Assembly (NCBI RefSeq): GCF_900176425.1
Contig: NZ_FWXS01000003.1
Coordinates: 124,001 to 188,000, forward strand
DNA length: 64,000 nt
Direction: 5' to 3'
Origin: Moheibacter sediminis
GTDB taxonomy: Bacteria; Bacteroidota; Bacteroidia; Flavobacteriales; Weeksellaceae
Shown here: positions 15,503 to 23,106 of the stretch, one piece after another
Position numbering within the stretch: position 1 is the stretch's first letter
Layout of the letters: every line of letters begins with the position of its first letter
The notes under the pieces: model-generated
Database searches by the model: none
Seen by the model: only the letters and a program-made list of their open reading frames with translations
What the model was told of the DNA's origin: nothing
Made by a program: the position numbers and the translations under genes

Positions 15503-15509
15503 TTTAAAA

Positions 15510-16388
15510 TTATTTCGTTGCTTCGATCAACTTTTTGTTCAATTCCAAAGCAGCTTCACCCGTTCTTGGTCCAAAGTTCGAGATCAAACCTCCGTCCATA
15601 GTGATGATTTTTTTGTTTTTTCCAGCATTCGTTTGTTCCATTCCAGGAATTTTTAAAACACCTTCCAAACCTCCTAAGCTCTGGCTTCCTGAATCGAACA
15701 TTAAAATAATGTCGGGATTACCTTGAATTAAAGACTCAGGTGTTAAAGTTTTAAAATCAGAAAATCCAGTTACTGCATTTTCACCTCCTGCAATTTTAAT
15801 CAAAGCATCCATTGGAGTTCCTGTTCCTGATACATTTAACATATGTGTTCCGCGTGCATAAATGAAAAGTACTTTTGGTTTTTTCTCAATTGGTTGAACT
15901 TGTGCGATGTCCGCATCGATTTTGTCATTCAATTTCTGAACATCAGCATTGCCTAAGATTTCAGCAACTTTTTTGATTAAGTTTTTAGCACCTTCTACTG
16001 AATATTCTTGATTTACCAATTCTAATTTAATTCCAGATTCTTTAATTTTTGTCATTAAGTCTGGATTTTCTTCTTTTGCCGTTCCAATAATAAGTGTTGG
16101 ATTTACAGACATGATTCCTTCAATAGTCATTCCTCTACCTACGTGACCCAAATCTTTTGCAGTCAAATCAGTAGGGAAAGTACTTGTAACATCTCTACCT
16201 ACAAGTTGGTCCGCGTGTCCCAAAGCTGCGATGGTTTCAGAAATTGCACCGTTCAAGGAAACGATTTTAGCATCAGATTTAACTTCTTGTTGAGTCGTTT
16301 CCGGAGATTCAGTAGTTGCGTCTTTTTTACAAGCTGTGAAAGTAATAGCAACAGCAAGCGCCAGGATTAAATTTATTTTTTTACTCAT
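15510..16388 (-). CDS. hmuT: haem ABC transporter substrate-binding lipoprotein
   Basis: I place the start at the ATG at 16388 (292 residues), giving the lipoprotein signal MSKKINLILALAVAITFTAC directly; in-frame ATGs at 16394 and 16436 are alternatives. The mature part is a class III periplasmic-binding fold: KIVSLNGAISETIAALGHADQLVGRDVTSTFP at the N terminus, with the Tyr-free haem pocket region, and KVLFIYARGTHMLNVSGTGTPMDALI in the second lobe, as in HmuT/HutB proteins. It captures haem and delivers it to HmuUV. It is first in the operon. A -7 box TAGTTTTG lies upstream on the same strand. Confidence 0.92.
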   Translation of the reverse strand: MSKKINLILALAVAITFTACKKDATTESPETTQQEVKSDAKIVSLNGAISETIAALGHADQLVGRDVTSTFPTDLTAKDLGHVGRGMTIEGIMSVNPTLIIGTAKEENPDLMTKIKESGIKLELVNQEYSVEGAKNLIKKVAEILGNADVQKLNDKIDADIAQVQPIEKKPKVLFIYARGTHMLNVSGTGTPMDALIKIAGGENAVTGFSDFKTLTPESLIQGNPDIILMFDSGSQSLGGLEGVLKIPGMEQTNAGKNKKIITMDGGLISNFGPRTGEAALELNKKLIEATK

Positions 16389-16471
16389 AGTCATTTTTGT
16401 TTTTTTATTATTGTATTCGTAAATCTTCGATTTCATAGTGGATTATAATTTTTATTAAATCTAAATAAGCG

Positions 16472-16497
16472 CAAAACTAATGATTATATCTAAATTG
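16472..16497 (-). promoter_or_regulatory. hmu operon promoter with candidate iron-regulator site
   Basis: On the minus strand TAGTTTTG (16479-16472) matches TAnnTTTG. It is preceded by GATATAATCATTAG, which resembles half of a classical Fur box. Iron control of a haem operon is expected, but this site call is weak. Confidence 0.35.
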
Positions 16498-16572
16498 AAA
16501 GATGTCATTCATCATAAATAGTTGTGAAATTTTAACTGATTCATTTCATAGCAACCGCAAAAACAAAATCTT

Positions 16573-16580
16573 TAACTTTG
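16573..16580 (+). promoter_or_regulatory. -7 box for the Cys-rich/SCO/YHS gene set
   Basis: TAACTTTG matches the Bacteroidetes TAnnTTTG -7 element 22 bases before the TTG start at 16603. Confidence 0.5.
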
Positions 16581-16602
16581 TGCAAATCATTCAGATAATT
16601 AT

Positions 16603-16974
16603 TTGAAAATCATCGGCATCATATCATTTGTGTTTTTTTTTGCGTTTCGGCCATTGGTTCCCGTTGTGGAATATGTATTGAATTACGACCAGATTGTGAG
16701 AGAATTCTGCATCAACCGCGAAAAGGTGGAAATGATGTGTAACGCCAAATGTTATTTGTTTGGTGAATTGGCAAAAACTTCAGATGCCGATACTTCCGAT
16801 GGCGTTTCATCTCAGACAGTGAAAATTCAGGAAATTTATATTTATTCGGAAAGTTTAAATCTAAATGAGATTGAATTGGAGACTTCCGAAAAGAAATCCA
16901 TTCCTAATGACTTTCAAAACCTCTACGACTTCAGGCTTTTGGAATCTGTTTTTCATCCGCCGCTTTACATTTAA
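16603..16974 (+). CDS. exported or membrane-tethered Cys-motif protein, probably copper related
   Basis: This 123-residue protein starts at a TTG (no upstream ATG in frame fits). It opens with a hydrophobic stretch (IIGIISFVFFFAF) followed by an extracytoplasmic region with three cysteines in EFCINREKVEMMCNAKCYL (Cys36, Cys46, Cys50). That C-x9-C-x3-C pattern looks like a metal site. It stands 91 bases before an SCO gene and upstream of a YHS lipoprotein, so a role in copper handling is a fair inference. The C-terminal part is acidic and unrecognised. Confidence 0.7.
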   Translation: MKIIGIISFVFFFAFRPLVPVVEYVLNYDQIVREFCINREKVEMMCNAKCYLFGELAKTSDADTSDGVSSQTVKIQEIYIYSESLNLNEIELETSEKKSIPNDFQNLYDFRLLESVFHPPLYI

Positions 16975-17064
16975 TTCTATATTAATGTAAATCAAATTTG
17001 TCGGCAAATGATTTTTTTCATTTGTTTCGACATCATTAAAATTCTAAAATAAATTCATTTAATT

Positions 17065-17721
17065 ATGAAAAAACAATTAATTGTCGGAATCGTCATTACA
17101 GCTCTGGTTGCCACTTTGGTGCTTACGTATAAGTTGCTGAATAAGGACAAATTGTTCACAGTAATGGAAGTTCCAAAATTTGAGCTGACCAATCAAAATA
17201 ACCAAACGATTTCTGAAAAGGATATGCTCGGGAAAGTTTATGTGGTCGAATTTTTCTTTGCCAATTGCCCTACGATTTGTCCCGTGATGAATCAGAATTT
17301 AAAAGCTGTCGAAAAAGAAATCAACCATCCGGATTTTGGTGTCATTTCCATCACGATTGACCCAAAACGCGACACACCGGAAAACTTGAAAATCCATGCC
17401 GGGCACTTGGAAATCACCAATCCGAACTGGTATTTTCTAAGTGGCGACCGCGATTATATCTATGAGTTGAGCAAAAAATTCAACATTTATGTGGGCGAAG
17501 ACGAAACTACTGCAGAAGGTTTGAACCACAGCGGAAAATTTGCTTTGATTGACAAAAAAGGAAACATCCGTTCAAGATTTGACGAACGCGGAATGCCGAT
17601 TTTGTATTATTCAGGATTGAATTATTCTGATCCGCAAGGCAAAAAAGAAAGCCTCGGTGGCACTTTTCATCCGCAAGTGGAATGGATCAAAGAAGACATC
17701 AAGAAATTATTAAACGAATAA
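17065..17721 (+). CDS. SCO1/SenC family copper chaperone-like protein
   Basis: The 218-residue protein has an N-terminal membrane anchor (LIVGIVITALVATLVLTY) and a thioredoxin-like SCO domain with the CxxxC copper motif in FFFANCPTICPVMNQNL (near residues 67-83). The conserved downstream His lies in GLNHSGKFALID. SCO proteins insert copper into the CuA site of cytochrome c oxidase or handle periplasmic copper and redox. The C-terminal HPQVEWIKEDIKKLL is typical of Bacteroidetes members. It is probably co-transcribed with the Cys-motif gene before it and the YHS gene after it. Confidence 0.93.
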   Translation: MKKQLIVGIVITALVATLVLTYKLLNKDKLFTVMEVPKFELTNQNNQTISEKDMLGKVYVVEFFFANCPTICPVMNQNLKAVEKEINHPDFGVISITIDPKRDTPENLKIHAGHLEITNPNWYFLSGDRDYIYELSKKFNIYVGEDETTAEGLNHSGKFALIDKKGNIRSRFDERGMPILYYSGLNYSDPQGKKESLGGTFHPQVEWIKEDIKKLLNE

Positions 17722-17802
17722 ATTTTACAACTATGAAGAAGTTAAGAAAATTAAGCAAATCTTATGAGTTTAATTTCTTAATAGTATTAATTAAAACAAA
17801 TT

Positions 17803-18096
17803 ATGAAAACAATTACAATTATTACAACAGCCATTATCGCGACATCAATTTTTTCCTGCAAAGAAAAACAAGAACAAATCGAAGTGAAAAACGCCGATGA
17901 ACATATCATGCACGCCTCGCAAAATTTAGATGTGAAAGTCGATAACAAAATCGATCCGATTTGCGAAATGGAAACTGCAGGTCATGTTTCGGATACGATT
18001 CATTACGACGGCAAAATTTACGGTTTCTGCAGTTCCGGATGCAAAGAGGAGTTTTCTAAAAATCCGCAGCAGTATTTGTCAAAATTAGGAAACTAA
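17803..18096 (+). CDS. YHS-domain lipoprotein
   Basis: This 97-residue protein has a lipoprotein signal ending SIFSC (Cys19) and then a YHS domain: DPICEMETAG followed by IHYDGKIYGFCSSGCKEEFSKNPQQYL. YHS domains bind transition metals and occur in copper-transporting ATPases, where they accept or hand over copper. Its position 81 bases after the SCO gene, and the preceding His-rich HIMHASQNLD segment, support a copper-binding role in the periplasm. A terminator closes the group. Confidence 0.9.
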   Translation: MKTITIITTAIIATSIFSCKEKQEQIEVKNADEHIMHASQNLDVKVDNKIDPICEMETAGHVSDTIHYDGKIYGFCSSGCKEEFSKNPQQYLSKLGN

Positions 18097-18121
18097 ATTT
18101 TGCATCGATAAATAATCAAGT

Positions 18122-18157
18122 TTACCTCTAAGTTTCAAAACCTTAGAGGTTTTTTTA
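18122..18157 (+). terminator. intrinsic terminator after the YHS gene
   Basis: ACCTCTAAG (18124-18132) pairs with CTTAGAGGT (18142-18150), followed by a T run. Confidence 0.82.
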
Positions 18158-18225
18158 TTTAATCTGTTACATTTACAAAAAATCAACTACTAACAATTAC
18201 AGGATCTAAATTCTAAAATCTTTTT

Positions 18226-19122
18226 ATGGAAAAAGTACTTGAAATCAATCACCTCACCAAAACATTCGGCAAGCTGACCGCGGTCAATGATTTGAGTTTT
18301 TCGGTAGAAAAAGGAAATGTTTACGGACTTCTCGGTCCCAATGGAAGCGGAAAGTCAACAACTCTTGGGATGATCCTCGATGTTGTCAATCCCACTCATG
18401 GCGACTGGCGTTGGTTCGGACAGGAACATTCGACCGATTCTCTCAAAAAAGTAGGAGCCATCATCGAACGCCCAAATTTCTACCCATACCTTTCAGCGGG
18501 TAAAAATCTTGAAATCGTTGCACAGATCAAAGGTGCCCATCCTTCTAAAATAGATGAAAAACTAAAAATCGTTGGACTTTTAGAACGTAAAAAAGATAAA
18601 TTCTCCACCTTTTCATTGGGCATGAAACAGCGTTTGGCGATAGCAGCAGCATTGCTCAACGATCCGCATGTTCTGATTTTGGATGAACCTACCAACGGAC
18701 TCGATCCGCAGGGAATAATCCAGATACGTGAAATCATTTTACAGATTGCATCTCAGGGAACGACCATCATTTTGGCGAGCCACCTTTTGGACGAAGTGGA
18801 AAAAGTTTGTTCACACGTGGTGATTCTTGAAAGAGGGAAAACACTTTACAGCGGGCGTGTAGATGAAATGACGGCAAGCTTCGGATATTTTGAGTTAAGT
18901 TCAAGTGACAATGATAAACTGAATGAAGTATTAAATTCCATGAATTATTTCGAAAAAATTGTTCAAAACGGAAACCAGTTAAAAGGAATCCTTAGAGAAG
19001 ATTTAAGCGCAGAAAGTTTAAACAGATTACTTTTTGAAAGAGGAATTGTGCTTAACCATTTGGTGAAACGAAGAGAAAGTCTCGAACAGCAATTTTTACA
19101 AATCACTCAAAACAAAAACTGA
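18226..19122 (+). CDS. ABC transporter ATP-binding protein
   Basis: The 298-residue ATPase shows Walker A GPNGSGKST (near 37), signature FSLGMKQRLAIA, Walker B VLILDEPTNGLDP and H-loop ILASHLLDEVE. The NatA/CcmA-type layout with an extra C-terminal domain of about 80 residues is that of ABC-2 exporters. The next gene, two bases downstream, encodes the membrane partner. The cargo is unknown; bacitracin-type or lipid export and membrane stress roles are common in this family. Confidence 0.93.
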   Translation: MEKVLEINHLTKTFGKLTAVNDLSFSVEKGNVYGLLGPNGSGKSTTLGMILDVVNPTHGDWRWFGQEHSTDSLKKVGAIIERPNFYPYLSAGKNLEIVAQIKGAHPSKIDEKLKIVGLLERKKDKFSTFSLGMKQRLAIAAALLNDPHVLILDEPTNGLDPQGIIQIREIILQIASQGTTIILASHLLDEVEKVCSHVVILERGKTLYSGRVDEMTASFGYFELSSSDNDKLNEVLNSMNYFEKIVQNGNQLKGILREDLSAESLNRLLFERGIVLNHLVKRRESLEQQFLQITQNKN

Positions 19123-19124
19123 TT

Positions 19125-19973
19125 ATGCTACGATTACTCAAAATAGAATGGAATAAAATTTACTATTACAAAACCGCACGGATTTTTACGATTTTGTATT
19201 TTCTTTTGCTTTCGATAATTGGAGGCTCTTTCTTTCTGATTTTTAAATTTATACTTAAAGACCGTTTAGGATTTTCAATTGACATTTCGCAGACCGGCTT
19301 TTTTGATTTTCCTGTCATTTGGCAAAACATGAGTTATTTATTGATATTTGGTAAAATATTTTTAGCTGTCATCATCATAACTAATATTACAAATGAATAT
19401 TCTAACAAGACTATTAAACAAAATCTGATTGATGGTCTAAGTAAAAAAGAATTTCTAACATCTAAATTATTATCAAATTTTCTGTTAGGACTCATTTCTA
19501 CATTATTTGTTTTTGTGATTTGTTTTATACTAGGAAATATTTACTCAAAATCTGAGTCAAGTTTTTATCATGGATTGGAATATGTAGGAGGATATTTACT
19601 CAATATCTCTTTCTTTTTTGTGTTCTGTACCTTCATATCAATTCTTGTGCGAAAGAGTGCATTTGCATTATTATTGATATTTATCTGGTGGGTATTTGAG
19701 TGGATTTTAATTTTTACCGAAGTTTATTTGCGAGGATTTACCAGCTCATCTCAACAGCTGACAGAAAAACCACTACTTATTACTGAATATTTGCCGTTGA
19801 GCAGTGCATCGAGTGTATTACAGTTTTCAGATGCAAAAATTCAAGGTTTTGTAATGGGTGGATCCATATTTTCATACACGCCTCTAGATTGGAAGTTTGT
19901 AGTAGCTACACTTGTCTATATAATCATCTTTATATTCTTTTCGTACAAATTGTTGAAAAAAAGAGATTTATAA
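19125..19973 (+). CDS. ABC-2 type transporter permease
   Basis: This 282-residue protein has six probable membrane helices, beginning near residue 20 (IFTILYFLLLSIIGGSFFLIF), and the ABC-2 feature ITNEYSNKTIKQNLIDGLSKKEFLTSKL between helices 2 and 3. It starts two bases after the ATPase stop, so the pair forms one exporter. Sequence composition is more A+T-rich than the ATPase gene. It is followed directly by a hairpin terminator. Confidence 0.9.
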   Translation: MLRLLKIEWNKIYYYKTARIFTILYFLLLSIIGGSFFLIFKFILKDRLGFSIDISQTGFFDFPVIWQNMSYLLIFGKIFLAVIIITNITNEYSNKTIKQNLIDGLSKKEFLTSKLLSNFLLGLISTLFVFVICFILGNIYSKSESSFYHGLEYVGGYLLNISFFFVFCTFISILVRKSAFALLLIFIWWVFEWILIFTEVYLRGFTSSSQQLTEKPLLITEYLPLSSASSVLQFSDAKIQGFVMGGSIFSYTPLDWKFVVATLVYIIIFIFFSYKLLKKRDL

Positions 19974-20000
19974 CAATACCTTACATTGCTTTAAATAAGA

Positions 20001-20040
20001 AAAACCTTGTCAAGAACAGTACCTTGACGAGGTTTTTTTA
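20001..20040 (+). terminator. intrinsic terminator after the ABC exporter
   Basis: AAACCTTGTCAAG pairs with CTTGACGAGGTTT, followed by a T run. Confidence 0.85.
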
Positions 20041-20068
20041 TTCATGTTTTTCTAAGTCTTTTTTAAAT

Positions 20069-20126
20069 GAAAAAACACCCTCATCCATAATAGACGACGG
20101 TGTTTTTTTCTAACCAACCTAAACCT
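20069..20126 (-). ncRNA. predicted small RNA, copy 1 of a two-copy cassette
   Basis: On the minus strand a -7 box TACCTTTG (20138-20131) precedes a transcript expected to start near 20126. It begins AGGTTTAGGTTGGTTA, identical over 16 bases to copy 2 at 58233-58248. It ends in a hairpin ACACCGTC...GAGGGTGT with a run of T. Size is about 58 nt. No ribosome site with a sensible coding frame is seen. It lies in a convergent gap between the ABC permease and the MFS gene, as an independent unit. Confidence 0.65.
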
Positions 20127-20160
20127 GAAGCAAAGGTATATGGGCAGAATCATATATACC

Positions 20161-20178
20161 ATACCAAGATCTTGGTAT
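20161..20178. promoter_or_regulatory. palindromic operator-like site of small RNA copy 1
   Basis: ATACCAAGATCTTGGTAT is a perfect 18-bp palindrome. It lies exactly 22 bases upstream of the -7 box, the same distance as the related palindrome of copy 2. Confidence 0.65.
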
Positions 20179-20253
20179 TTTTAATGAAATCACATTTTTA
20201 AAACCTAAATTCTGAAAATAGATTTAATTTTTATATATGTCTTAATGGGAAAA

Positions 20254-21501
20254 TTAATCTAATTCCACCTTTCGAATCGCTTTGATTGCAATCGCAATTA
20301 CAATCACGGTAATGATGGTCATTGTTCCGCCAAACAAAATAGCAGGCACCAATCCCATAAATGTAGCAGCTAATCCACTTTCGAAAGCACCCAACTCATT
20401 GGAGCTGCTTACGAAAATACTATTGACCGAAGAAACACGTCCTTTGAGGTGTTCGGGCGTTTTGTATTGGAGGATGCTTTGTCTGATGATCATGGAAACG
20501 GCATCGAATGCACCGCCGAGCATTAATACAAAAAAGGACAGATAAACATTTTTAGAGATCCCAAATATGATGATGCACAGTCCAAACATCGCTACGCTGT
20601 AAAGCAGTTTCGGTCCGACTTTACTTTTCAGGAGCGGTAGCGAGGACAGGAACAACATCATGATGAGTGAACCGATTCCGTGCGCTGAACGGAGCCAGCC
20701 AAATTCTATGGAACCTGCATTCAACACTTTTTCCACGACCGCAGGAAGCAAGGATTCTGCACCGCCAAAAAACACAGCAAACATATCCAGGCTCAAAACT
20801 GCCAGAATGATAGGGGTTGCCAAGATGAATTTGAATCCTTCTTTGATGCGCTGGAGTGGGGTTTCGGTAGATTCTATCTGTGCTTGTTCGGCAGGTTTGG
20901 GAGATATTCGCAATATCATCACCATCGAGATGCACATGAGTACAAAGGCAGTCCCCAATGCGGCTTCGATTCCAAATGCTGCCAATATCAGTCCACCCGC
21001 CAGAGGTCCTAAAACGGAACCAATCATAAATGCGGATGAACTTATCGGTATCGCTTTCTGGTAATTTTCTTTGCGGACAACGAGTGCCAGCAATGAAAAT
21101 ACTGCCGGTCCGCTGAAGGCTCTGGTTAATCCCAGAATAAAGAAAGCAAGGTAACAAACGACCAGATAAATGGTTGTGCCGGTGGCTTCACGTATCTGCG
21201 GGAAATTGATGAGCATCAGTACAAATGATGCGAGCATAAATGAGCCGATGCAGATTTTGATGACGTGGCGTTTGTCGAGTTTGTCGACCAACTGACCTGC
21301 ATACACGGCAGTGAGCAGGATAGGTGCGAATTCAAACAGACCTATCAATCCAAGATATATTTCTTGTTTGGTGATGCGGAAGATTTCAAATGCGACGGAT
21401 GTGCTTTGGATGAAAAGTGCAAATATGAGCGAGAAACGCAGGAATATAAATGCTTTGAACTCTTTGTTTTTCCAGACCGATGGGACTTGTTGGTCTTCCA
21501 T
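20254..21501 (-). CDS. MFS transporter (EntS/MFS_3-like)
   Basis: The 415-residue protein has twelve hydrophobic segments and the MFS loop motif YAGQLVDKLDKRHVIKI between helices 2 and 3, with a related motif (EHLKGRVSSVNSIF) in the second half. The fold resembles the MFS_3 group (EntS and macrolide exporters). A central charged loop separates the two halves. The start MEDQQVPSVWKNKEFKAFIFLRF gives the usual short cytoplasmic N terminus. Substrate is not deducible. It is separated by 51 bases from the upstream TPM-domain gene on the same strand; co-transcription is possible. Confidence 0.9.
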   Translation of the reverse strand: MEDQQVPSVWKNKEFKAFIFLRFSLIFALFIQSTSVAFEIFRITKQEIYLGLIGLFEFAPILLTAVYAGQLVDKLDKRHVIKICIGSFMLASFVLMLINFPQIREATGTTIYLVVCYLAFFILGLTRAFSGPAVFSLLALVVRKENYQKAIPISSSAFMIGSVLGPLAGGLILAAFGIEAALGTAFVLMCISMVMILRISPKPAEQAQIESTETPLQRIKEGFKFILATPIILAVLSLDMFAVFFGGAESLLPAVVEKVLNAGSIEFGWLRSAHGIGSLIMMLFLSSLPLLKSKVGPKLLYSVAMFGLCIIIFGISKNVYLSFFVLMLGGAFDAVSMIIRQSILQYKTPEHLKGRVSSVNSIFVSSSNELGAFESGLAATFMGLVPAILFGGTMTIITVIVIAIAIKAIRKVELD

Positions 21502-21552
21502 TTTGTTGATGATGATTTATGGGGCGAATGTAATGAGTTTTGGTTTATGAAA

Positions 21553-22068
21553 TTAATTCCATTCTATGATAATTCTCTCTATTCCTGATTTAATTCCCGA
21601 GTAATAATTTTCTTGTTTAAATTCAGGAATAATTGTTTCATCAATAATTTTTTTCAGAAAAGAATCGCTCAGAATTTCCTCAGTTCCTAATCCTGAAGAA
21701 ATTCTAATCGTTCTATTTGACATATCCATTACGATAATCAAACCATTGTCTTTTTCTCTTGTTCCCACTCCCCAAAAATTACCTATATCCTTTGCATAAT
21801 CTGAAATATCAGTGTAAGGCTCTATATTTTTGACTGTTACGATCGCAATTTGATTCGTGGTTTTTTGAGAATAATCAAAAAGCAACTTTTCTAATTCGTT
21901 TCTTTCATGTTGATTAAATACAAAACTAAAATCATTAACTAGACCAATTGGTTTTGGTAAAATAGTTTCAGCCTCTTTGTATGTGTAATCAAATTTTTTA
22001 GTTTCATTCTTTTGTGAAATACAATTAATGAAACTAAACGCGAATAAAACTAGAATTATATTTTTCAC
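21553..22068 (-). CDS. TPM-domain lipoprotein
   Basis: This 171-residue protein has a lipoprotein-like signal (IILVLFAFSFINC, Cys16) and one TPM domain (formerly DUF477): GLVNDFSFVFNQHERNELEKLL, QIAIVTVKNIEPY and GTREKDNGLIIVMDMSNRTIRISSGLGTEE. TPM domains occur in photosystem II assembly factors and in bacterial periplasmic proteins, some with phosphatase activity. This one lacks the membrane C-terminal tail of longer relatives. It is ten bases downstream of menB on the same strand and may be co-transcribed with it. Confidence 0.9.
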   Translation of the reverse strand: MKNIILVLFAFSFINCISQKNETKKFDYTYKEAETILPKPIGLVNDFSFVFNQHERNELEKLLFDYSQKTTNQIAIVTVKNIEPYTDISDYAKDIGNFWGVGTREKDNGLIIVMDMSNRTIRISSGLGTEEILSDSFLKKIIDETIIPEFKQENYYSGIKSGIERIIIEWN

Positions 22069-22078
22069 TTAAATTTAA

Positions 22079-22912
22079 TTATCTGAACCTATCAAAATCC
22101 CGCTTTCTTTTTTCGAGAAAAGCATTTCTACCTTCCTCTGCTTCATCGGTTCCATACGCCAAACGCGTTGCCTCTCCGGCAAAAACCTGCTGCCCCACCA
22201 ATCCATCATCGATTAGATTAAAAGAAAACTTCAGCATTTTGATGGCGGTCGGAGATTTCGTCAGTATTTCCTGTCCCCAGTCAAACGCAAACTGCTCCAA
22301 CTCTTTGTGCGGAACCACTGCATTGACCATTCCCATATCATAAGCTTCCTGTGCCGAATAATTCAATCCTAAAAAGAAAATTTCACGCGCACGTTTCTGA
22401 CCAACCTGTCTTGCCAGATACGCAGAACCAAATCCACCGTCGAAGCTTGCCACATCTGCATCCGTCTGTTTGAAAATCGCATGTTCTTTCGAAGCAATTG
22501 TCATATCACAAACTACATGGAGCGAATGCCCGCCGCCTACTGCCCAGCCATTTACAACTGCAATCACCACCTTGGTGGAAAAACGAATCAATCGCTGTAC
22601 TTCCAGGATGTTCAATCTCCCCACACGGTCTTCTCCCTCATATCCGAACTTACCGCGAACGCGCTGGTCACCTCCTGAACAAAATGCCCAGCCGTCATCT
22701 TTGGGCGAAGGACCTTCGCCGGTCAGTAAGATCACACCGATTTCGCGGTCTTCCTCTGCACGCTGAAATGCATCGAGCAATTCAAAAACCGTTTTCGGGC
22801 GGAAAGCATTTCTGACTTCCGGACGGTTAAACGCGATGCGTGCTACTCCATCAGATTTTTTGAACGTGATGTCTTCGTATTCCTTTATAGTTTGCCAATT
22901 GATTGTGCTCAT
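22079..22912 (-). CDS. menB: 1,4-dihydroxy-2-naphthoyl-CoA synthase
   Basis: The 277-residue crotonase-fold enzyme catalyses ring closure of o-succinylbenzoyl-CoA in menaquinone synthesis. MenB-specific features are visible: WAFCSGGDQRVRGKFGY, VVNGWAVGGGHSLHVVCDMTIAS, ADVASFDGGFGSAYLARQVGQKRAREIFFLG and the conserved end FLEKRKRDFDRFR. Length and start are normal. Menaquinone is the main respiratory quinone of Flavobacteria. The other men genes are not in the window. Confidence 0.97.
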   Translation of the reverse strand: MSTINWQTIKEYEDITFKKSDGVARIAFNRPEVRNAFRPKTVFELLDAFQRAEEDREIGVILLTGEGPSPKDDGWAFCSGGDQRVRGKFGYEGEDRVGRLNILEVQRLIRFSTKVVIAVVNGWAVGGGHSLHVVCDMTIASKEHAIFKQTDADVASFDGGFGSAYLARQVGQKRAREIFFLGLNYSAQEAYDMGMVNAVVPHKELEQFAFDWGQEILTKSPTAIKMLKFSFNLIDDGLVGQQVFAGEATRLAYGTDEAEEGRNAFLEKRKRDFDRFR

Positions 22913-23046
22913 TTCTAAAATTTGGTTAAAAGTAATAGTTGTTTTAGTGGTTTCAAAATCAGATGCAGATAAATTACATAATAGCCGTTGGTAAATTTAT
23001 TCTTACCATTCATGAAATCTTACTTTAATTAAGTGACCTGCAAAAT

Positions 23047-23054
23047 TATTTTTG
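23047..23054 (+). promoter_or_regulatory. -7 box before a T9SS substrate gene
   Basis: TATTTTTG matches TAnnTTTG about 52 bases before the start at 23107; no clear upstream TTTG element was found. Confidence 0.4.
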
Positions 23055-23106
23055 CTTCAAATTAATTTTAAACTCAATAGAGTAGTAACAATTAAAAAGT
23101 ATAACA

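Noticed and set aside
20041-20110. The hairpin at 20070-20109 as a plain second terminator of the ABC exporter
   Set aside because: The exporter already has a terminator at 20001-20040, and this hairpin is conserved with the tag and promoter box at 58.2 kb, which points to a separate minus-strand unit.
20621-21157. 178-residue frame within the MFS gene
   Set aside because: Same-strand shadow of the transporter; Cys/Trp-rich and without domain features.
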